The notes under the pieces were generated by a model. It worked only from the letters and a program-made list of their open reading frames with translations. It ran no database searches and was not told the origin of the DNA. Shown one piece after another: positions 50,940-54,453 of a DNA stretch of 54,453 nucleotides. Every line of letters starts with the position of its first letter. The stretch's first letter is position 1. This DNA comes from an uncultured Chloroflexota bacterium (GTDB taxonomy: Bacteria; Chloroflexota; Anaerolineae; UBA4142; SHND01). The stretch spans positions 1-54,453 of the forward strand of contig CALMZO010000273.1 in NCBI GenBank assembly GCA_937870825.1. Direction: 5' to 3'. The position numbers were made by a program, and so were the translations under genes.

Positions 50940-52376
50940 TCACAACACCTCAACATCGTGCGGCATACTTTCTTTCCAACCCGCGCCCGTCATGCGGACA
51001 AAAATCGCTTTCTCGTGAAATTCTTTTAGCGTGTGCGCGCCGCTGTAACTCATCCCCGATTGAATTCCTCCGACCAATTGCGTCAACACTTCGCGTGTTT
51101 TGCCGCGATACGGCACGGCGGCTTCGACGCCTTCCGCAACGTATTCGTCCAAATCTTCCTGCGCGACGCGTTCCCCATCACGCGATTTGCGGTCACGATT
51201 CGCGGCGGTGGATGCCATGCCGCGCGAAACTTTGTACTTGTGTCCTTTGCGCGTCATCAAGAGTCCCGGGCTTTCATCCGTTCCCGCGAGCAGCGAGCCA
51301 ATCATTATCGTATCCGCGCCTGCCGCTAACGCCTTTGCCGCATCGCCGGGATGACGAATCCCGCCGTCGGCGATGATGGGAATGTCGTACTGTTTTGCAA
51401 CGTCCACGCATGCAATCACCGCCGTCAATTGCGGCACACCCGAACCCGCGACCAGACGCGTCACACAAATCGAACCGGGACCGACGCCGACTTTGACCGC
51501 ATCCGCGCCCGCGTCAATCACACGGCGCGTGCCGTCCGCCGACGCGACGTTGCCGCCGATAATTTGTGCGTGGGGAAAATGTTTGCGAATGTTTTGAATC
51601 ATCAGAATTTCTTGTTCCGAATCGCCGTGCGCGATGTCAACGACGATACAGTCCGCGCCCACCGCCAACATTTTTTCGACGCGTTCCAGATCGCGTTCTT
51701 TCACGCCCACCGCCGCGCCCACCGCCAAACGTCCGCGCGCATCTTTGGTCGCCTTTGGATATTGCTCCAACTTCATAATGTCTTTGAGTGTAATCAGCCC
51801 CGCGACGTTGCCTTGTTCGTCCACCAACGGCAATTTTTCGATGCGATGTTCGTGCAAAATTTTTTCGGCTTCGCGCAATGTGGTATTCGCGGGCGCGGTG
51901 ATGACATCGCGTTTCATCACATCCGTCACGGGACGGCGATTGTTATTTTCAAAAAGCAAATCGCGTGTCGTCACAATCCCGACAATTTTTTTTCCGCCAT
52001 TCAGTATTAAAATGCCGCCCGTCCCCGTTTCATCCACGAGTCGCCGCGCGTCGCCCACCGTTTCGTTCACCGTCAGCGTTATCGGGTCGGTGACGACGAA
52101 CGATTCGGCTTTTTTCACGCGCGCAATTTCTGCCGCTTGCTGTTCAACCGTCATAAAGCGATGAATGATGCCGATGCCGCCTTCGCGCGCCATTGCAATC
52201 GCCATCGCGCTTTCCGTCACCGTGTCCATGTTCGACGACACAATCGGAATCTGCAATTCGATTTTTTTCGTCAAACGCGCTTTGGTGGACAATTTTTTGC
52301 GCGACGAAACGTTCGAGTACTGCGGCACGAGCAGAACATCGTCGTAGGTGAGGGCGGTGTCAGGTAATATAGTCAT
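50940..52376 (-). CDS. guaB: inosine-5'-monophosphate dehydrogenase
   Basis: A 478-residue IMP dehydrogenase, which oxidises IMP to XMP with NAD in guanine-nucleotide synthesis. [14 protein letters not shown] opens the barrel, and tandem CBS domains occupy about 95-200. The catalytic loop GPGSICVTR at 299-307 has the nucleophile C304, with V in place of the more common T after it. [12 protein letters not shown] and the mobile flap sequence [12 protein letters not shown] follow. The length is normal. Downstream of xpt with a 70-base gap that holds a 9-bp repeat hairpin, so the two are probably cotranscribed. Confidence 0.96.
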   Translation of the reverse strand: MTILPDTALTYDDVLLVPQYSNVSSRKKLSTKARLTKKIELQIPIVSSNMDTVTESAMAIAMAREGGIGIIHRFMTVEQQAAEIARVKKAESFVVTDPITLTVNETVGDARRLVDETGTGGILILNGGKKIVGIVTTRDLLFENNNRRPVTDVMKRDVITAPANTTLREAEKILHEHRIEKLPLVDEQGNVAGLITLKDIMKLEQYPKATKDARGRLAVGAAVGVKERDLERVEKMLAVGADCIVVDIAHGDSEQEILMIQNIRKHFPHAQIIGGNVASADGTRRVIDAGADAVKVGVGPGSICVTRLVAGSGVPQLTAVIACVDVAKQYDIPIIADGGIRHPGDAAKALAAGADTIMIGSLLAGTDESPGLLMTRKGHKYKVSRGMASTAANRDRKSRDGERVAQEDLDEYVAEGVEAAVPYRGKTREVLTQLVGGIQSGMSYSGAHTLKEFHEKAIFVRMTGAGWKESMPHDVEVL

Positions 52377-52387
52377 GGTAAGACGAT

Positions 52388-52444
52388 ATTTCCTTCATTT
52401 CCCTGATTTCCTTTCTTGAGGGAATTGAGGGAAATAAGGGAAAA
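52388..52444. repeat. 9-bp tandem repeats in mirrored orientation between xpt and guaB
   Basis: Three units ATTTCCTTC, ATTTCCCTG, ATTTCCTTT, a CTT spacer with overlap, then three complementary-type units GAGGGAATT, GAGGGAAAT, AAGGGAAAA. The two halves can pair into an imperfect hairpin (14 of 18 over 52397-52435). It lies in the presumed xpt-guaB transcript. Confidence 0.65.
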
Positions 52445-52446
52445 GA

Positions 52447-53040
52447 TTATTCGGCAAAAATAATTTTATCACCATCAAATTTTTCAATCACCGCGAGCGA
52501 TTCCACTTGGATATTCAAATCGCGCAGCGCGCCGCGTCCGCCTTCAAACGCTTTTTCAATCACCGCGCCGATGCCGACCAACGCCGCGCCGCTCTGCTGC
52601 ACAATGTTCGCCAACGCGCGAATCGTCAACGCGGACGCGAGGAAATCGTCAACAATCAACACGCGGTCTTCGCCCGACAAGAATTCATGCGACACCATCA
52701 GCGTCACTTGTCCGCCTTTGGTATGCGAAGGCGCAGTGGCTTGATATGGCTCGTGCGAAAGCGTCAGCGGTTTGCTTTTGCGCGCAAACACGACAGGCAC
52801 CTGGAGCATCATCCCCGCCGCGAGCGCGGGCGCAATCCCGCTCGTTTCCGCTGTGAGAATTTTCGTCGCGCGCTGTTCCCGAAACCGCCGCGCAAATTCG
52901 TACCCGATGCCTTGCATCAGCAGCGGGTCAACCTGATGATTCATGAACGCGTCAACTTTTAAAATTCCGTTGCCAAGATAAATTCCTTCATTCAAAATTC
53001 GTTCGCGCAGCCAGTGCATGTACGTGCTGTTGTTGGTCAT
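52447..53040 (-). CDS. xpt: xanthine phosphoribosyltransferase
   Basis: A 197-residue phosphoribosyltransferase that salvages xanthine to XMP. The PRPP-binding motif is VLIVDDFLASA at 127-137. LGNGILKVDAFMNHQVDP at 22-39 and FARKSKPLTL are conserved in Xpt. A GGAG site precedes the ATG. An extended -10-like box lies about 60 bases upstream. I found no purine riboswitch in the short leader, unlike the Bacillus gene. Its product and that of guaB both supply XMP. Confidence 0.94.
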   Translation of the reverse strand: MTNNSTYMHWLRERILNEGIYLGNGILKVDAFMNHQVDPLLMQGIGYEFARRFREQRATKILTAETSGIAPALAAGMMLQVPVVFARKSKPLTLSHEPYQATAPSHTKGGQVTLMVSHEFLSGEDRVLIVDDFLASALTIRALANIVQQSGAALVGIGAVIEKAFEGGRGALRDLNIQVESLAVIEKFDGDKIIFAE

Positions 53041-53051
53041 TGTATCTCCGA

Positions 53052-53086
53052 GTTATCAGTAATCAGTGGTCAGTAATCAGTTGTCA
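53052..53086. repeat. 7-bp tandem repeat in the divergent xpt/SEFIR intergenic region
   Basis: Five units of the form GTnnTCA (GTTATCA, GTAATCA, GTGGTCA, GTAATCA, GTTGTCA). It lies in the presumed 5' leader of xpt. Confidence 0.75.
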
Positions 53087-53097
53087 GTAGCGCGCCG

Positions 53098-53106
53098 ATT
53101 ATCGCA
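53098..53106 (-). promoter_or_regulatory. possible extended -10 promoter for xpt
   Basis: On the minus strand the sequence reads TGCGATAAT, a TGn-extended -10 box, about 60 bases before the xpt ATG. No well-spaced -35 box is seen. Confidence 0.4.
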
Positions 53107-53132
53107 TAGGATTCGGGGGCGGGGAAAATCAA

Positions 53133-53161
53133 TTGACGATGTATGGTACAAAGATTAAAAT
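53133..53161 (+). promoter_or_regulatory. predicted sigma-70-type promoter for the SEFIR gene
   Basis: TTGACG at 53133-53138, a 17-base spacer, TAAAAT at 53156-53161, about 45 bases before the ATG. It is the best promoter match in the window. Confidence 0.65.
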
Positions 53162-53205
53162 ATCTCTGACTATATTGAAAGCCAAATATGTCCTAAGGGA
53201 GAGAT

Positions 53206-54150
53206 ATGAGTATAAATAATCCAACTGCATTTGTTTCGTACTCTTGGGATGATGAAGCTCATAAATTTTGGGTATCGGAATTGGCTGCACGTCTTCGAGG
53301 AGATGGCATTGACGTGAAGATTGATCAATGGGAAACCACCCCAGGAGATCAATTACCCGCATTTATGGAGAAATCAATTCGGGATAATGAGTATATTCTC
53401 ATTGTCTGCACTCCGAAATACAAACAGCGCTCAGATAATAGGGATGGTGGTGTGGGCTATGAGGGCGATATTATGACGGCAGAGATCAGTATCACGCAGA
53501 ATCACCGCAAGTTCGTTCCGATACTTCGCAAAGGTGATTGGCGTCAGGCGGCTCCCGCTTGGCTCAGTGGTAAATACTTTGTTGACTTGCGGGGTGATCC
53601 TTACCAAGAACGAAGTTATGATGATATTTTAACGACAATTTATGGAACTCGCCCAACAGCACCGCCATTAGGTCCAATCCCCGAAAGATTCAGAATCCCA
53701 AAGCATGATCCAATGACAATCTCGGCAACAACAGAAGCGTCTGATGAAATCAAAATTATGGGTATCATCGTGGATGAAGTTTCTCAGCCAACTTTGGATG
53801 GGACCCGAGGTAGTGCTCTTTACCGCGTTCCCTTTCAGCTTTCGAAAGTTCCTACTTCTGAATGGTCACAGCTATTTGTACAAACGTGGAATCACCCAGC
53901 ATCTCTCACCTCGATGCATAGATCTGGGACAGCAAGTGTGGAAGGGGATCGTATCTTCCTTAATCGCACGACAATCGAGGAAGTCGAACAATATCATCGT
54001 GATACCCTTGTATTTGTCGTGAGGGATGTCAATCAAGCTATAGCAATACTCGAACAAACGCGAGTAGCAGAAAACGAGCGTCGCCTCCAAGAATTAGAGG
54101 AACACCGAAAGAATGTTGCGTATCGAGCAAAGAAGATCAAGTTCGACTGA
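53206..54150 (+). CDS. SEFIR/TIR-like domain protein with unknown C-terminal domain
   Basis: A 314-residue protein with a GGGAGAG ribosome-binding site. Residues 6-148 match the SEFIR/TIR_2 pattern: AFVSYSWDDEAHKFWV at 8-23, GIDVKIDQWETTPGD, FMEKSIRDNEYILIVCTPKY and GGVGYEGDIMTAEI, with E86 at a conserved position. Residues about 180-272 form a separate domain with SMHRSGTASVEGD and RTTIEEVEQYHRDTL, which I cannot name. A short coiled coil follows at 275-305. In bacteria such proteins are often candidate immune effectors. It is much more AT-rich than its neighbours and has its own promoter, so recent acquisition is likely. Confidence 0.82.
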   Translation: MSINNPTAFVSYSWDDEAHKFWVSELAARLRGDGIDVKIDQWETTPGDQLPAFMEKSIRDNEYILIVCTPKYKQRSDNRDGGVGYEGDIMTAEISITQNHRKFVPILRKGDWRQAAPAWLSGKYFVDLRGDPYQERSYDDILTTIYGTRPTAPPLGPIPERFRIPKHDPMTISATTEASDEIKIMGIIVDEVSQPTLDGTRGSALYRVPFQLSKVPTSEWSQLFVQTWNHPASLTSMHRSGTASVEGDRIFLNRTTIEEVEQYHRDTLVFVVRDVNQAIAILEQTRVAENERRLQELEEHRKNVAYRAKKIKFD

Positions 54151-54159
54151 AACCTCGAC

Positions 54160-54192
54160 AAAAAAATTAACAAGAGCGAAACTCTCGCTGTT
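54160..54192 (-). terminator. possible terminator downstream of carB
   Basis: On the minus strand, AGCGA pairs with TCGCT around GAGTT, and a run of seven T residues follows after a short gap. The stem is only five base pairs, so the call is weak. Confidence 0.35.
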
Positions 54193-54225
54193 CCGCATTA
54201 GACAGCTCAACTAATTCTTCTCCCT

Positions 54226-54453
54226 TCACTTCCCATTCCGATAATGCTCCTGCAAACTCCTGACTTTCAACTCCTTCATCTGCAACGCGCGTATCGCGCC
54301 GACTGCTGCTGCCGCCGCGCTTAACGTCGTCACCAATGGCACGCGATAGCGGACAGCCGCGCGGCGAATTACTTCCCCGTCGCTGTGCGCTTGGCGTCCG
54401 AGCGGTGTGTTGACGATTAGCGAAATTTCGCCGCGCGCAATCGCTTCCAGCAA
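54226..54453 (-). CDS. carB: carbamoyl-phosphate synthase large subunit, C-terminal end (5' part outside window)
   Basis: Only the last 75 residues are visible; the frame is open to the window edge, so the apparent start is internal. The segment ISLIVNTPLGRQAHSDGEVIRRAA with VPLVTTLSAAAAAVGAIRAL is the MGS-like allosteric domain at the C-terminus of CarB. The whole enzyme makes carbamoyl phosphate from glutamine, bicarbonate and ATP for pyrimidine and arginine synthesis. It reads leftward, convergent with the SEFIR gene. Confidence 0.9.
   Translation of the reverse strand: MLEAIARGEISLIVNTPLGRQAHSDGEVIRRAAVRYRVPLVTTLSAAAAAVGAIRALQMKELKVRSLQEHYRNGK

Noticed and set aside
53041..53205. Purine riboswitch before xpt
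   Set aside because: The leader is only about 60 bases and mostly a 7-bp repeat; no aptamer-like three-way junction is possible.

Overview
The window looks like part of a bacterial chromosome with moderately high GC, most likely Chloroflexota (Anaerolineae-like). This is inferred from gene content: several Uma2 and DUF2142 proteins, a Crp-GAF-PP2C regulator, many GT4 enzymes and short degenerate tandem repeats. No rRNA or ribosomal marker is present, so the phylum call is only moderate. No tRNA, rRNA or CRISPR array was seen, and no gene-free stretch exceeds 300 bases.

Region 1 (1-9.4 kb) is a lower-GC polysaccharide module: the tail of a membrane protein, a TPR/jelly-roll protein, a CgeB-like glycosyltransferase, a Wzx-type flippase, two SAM methyltransferases, a Wzy-type polymerase, a GT4 enzyme and a PAPS-dependent sulfotransferase. 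Region 2 (9.4-25.6 kb) is visibly richer in GC: GT4 enzymes, FkbM methyltransferases, three polyprenyl-phosphate sugar-1-phosphate transferases (one with an altered catalytic dyad), an epimerase, a GHMP sugar kinase, a Wzz-type chain-length protein, a WaaL/Wzy-type ligase or polymerase and a lysylPG-synthase-like flippase.

Region 3 (25.7-33.9 kb) has its own predicted promoter and encodes a DUF2142 membrane protein and three tandem paralogous clan GH-A hydrolases, one of them a lipoprotein. All three carry a conserved EF-hand-like acidic loop. A rhamnosyltransferase-like GT2 and a dTDP-L-rhamnose 4-epimerase-like SDR follow. Region 4 (33.9-46.1 kb) is a second assembly module: MurJ-like flippase, FkbM, four GT4 and one GT2 enzymes, an uncharacterised polytopic protein, a fourth initiating transferase and a third ligase/polymerase. 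Together the parts describe a large extracellular polysaccharide factory. Sugars would be loaded on undecaprenyl phosphate by four alternative initiators, extended by about a dozen glycosyltransferases, decorated by methylation and sulfation, flipped, polymerised or ligated outside, and possibly trimmed by the GH-A enzymes.

Region 5 (46.1-54.45 kb) is unrelated: a small membrane protein, a uroporphyrinogen-decarboxylase-like protein, a Crp/GAF/PP2C phosphatase and a VWA protein in one tightly packed operon. A bidirectional terminator follows, then leftward Uma2, guaB and xpt. Next comes a rightward AT-rich SEFIR/TIR-like gene with its own promoter, and finally the leftward 3' end of carB.

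The non-coding parts hold a 131-bp MITE-like element with a 10-bp target duplication, CTAG-flanked inverted-repeat elements, small REP-like pieces that run into coding regions, eight patches of degenerate tandem repeats (mostly 7-bp period), and several long G or C homopolymers inside surface-glycan genes.
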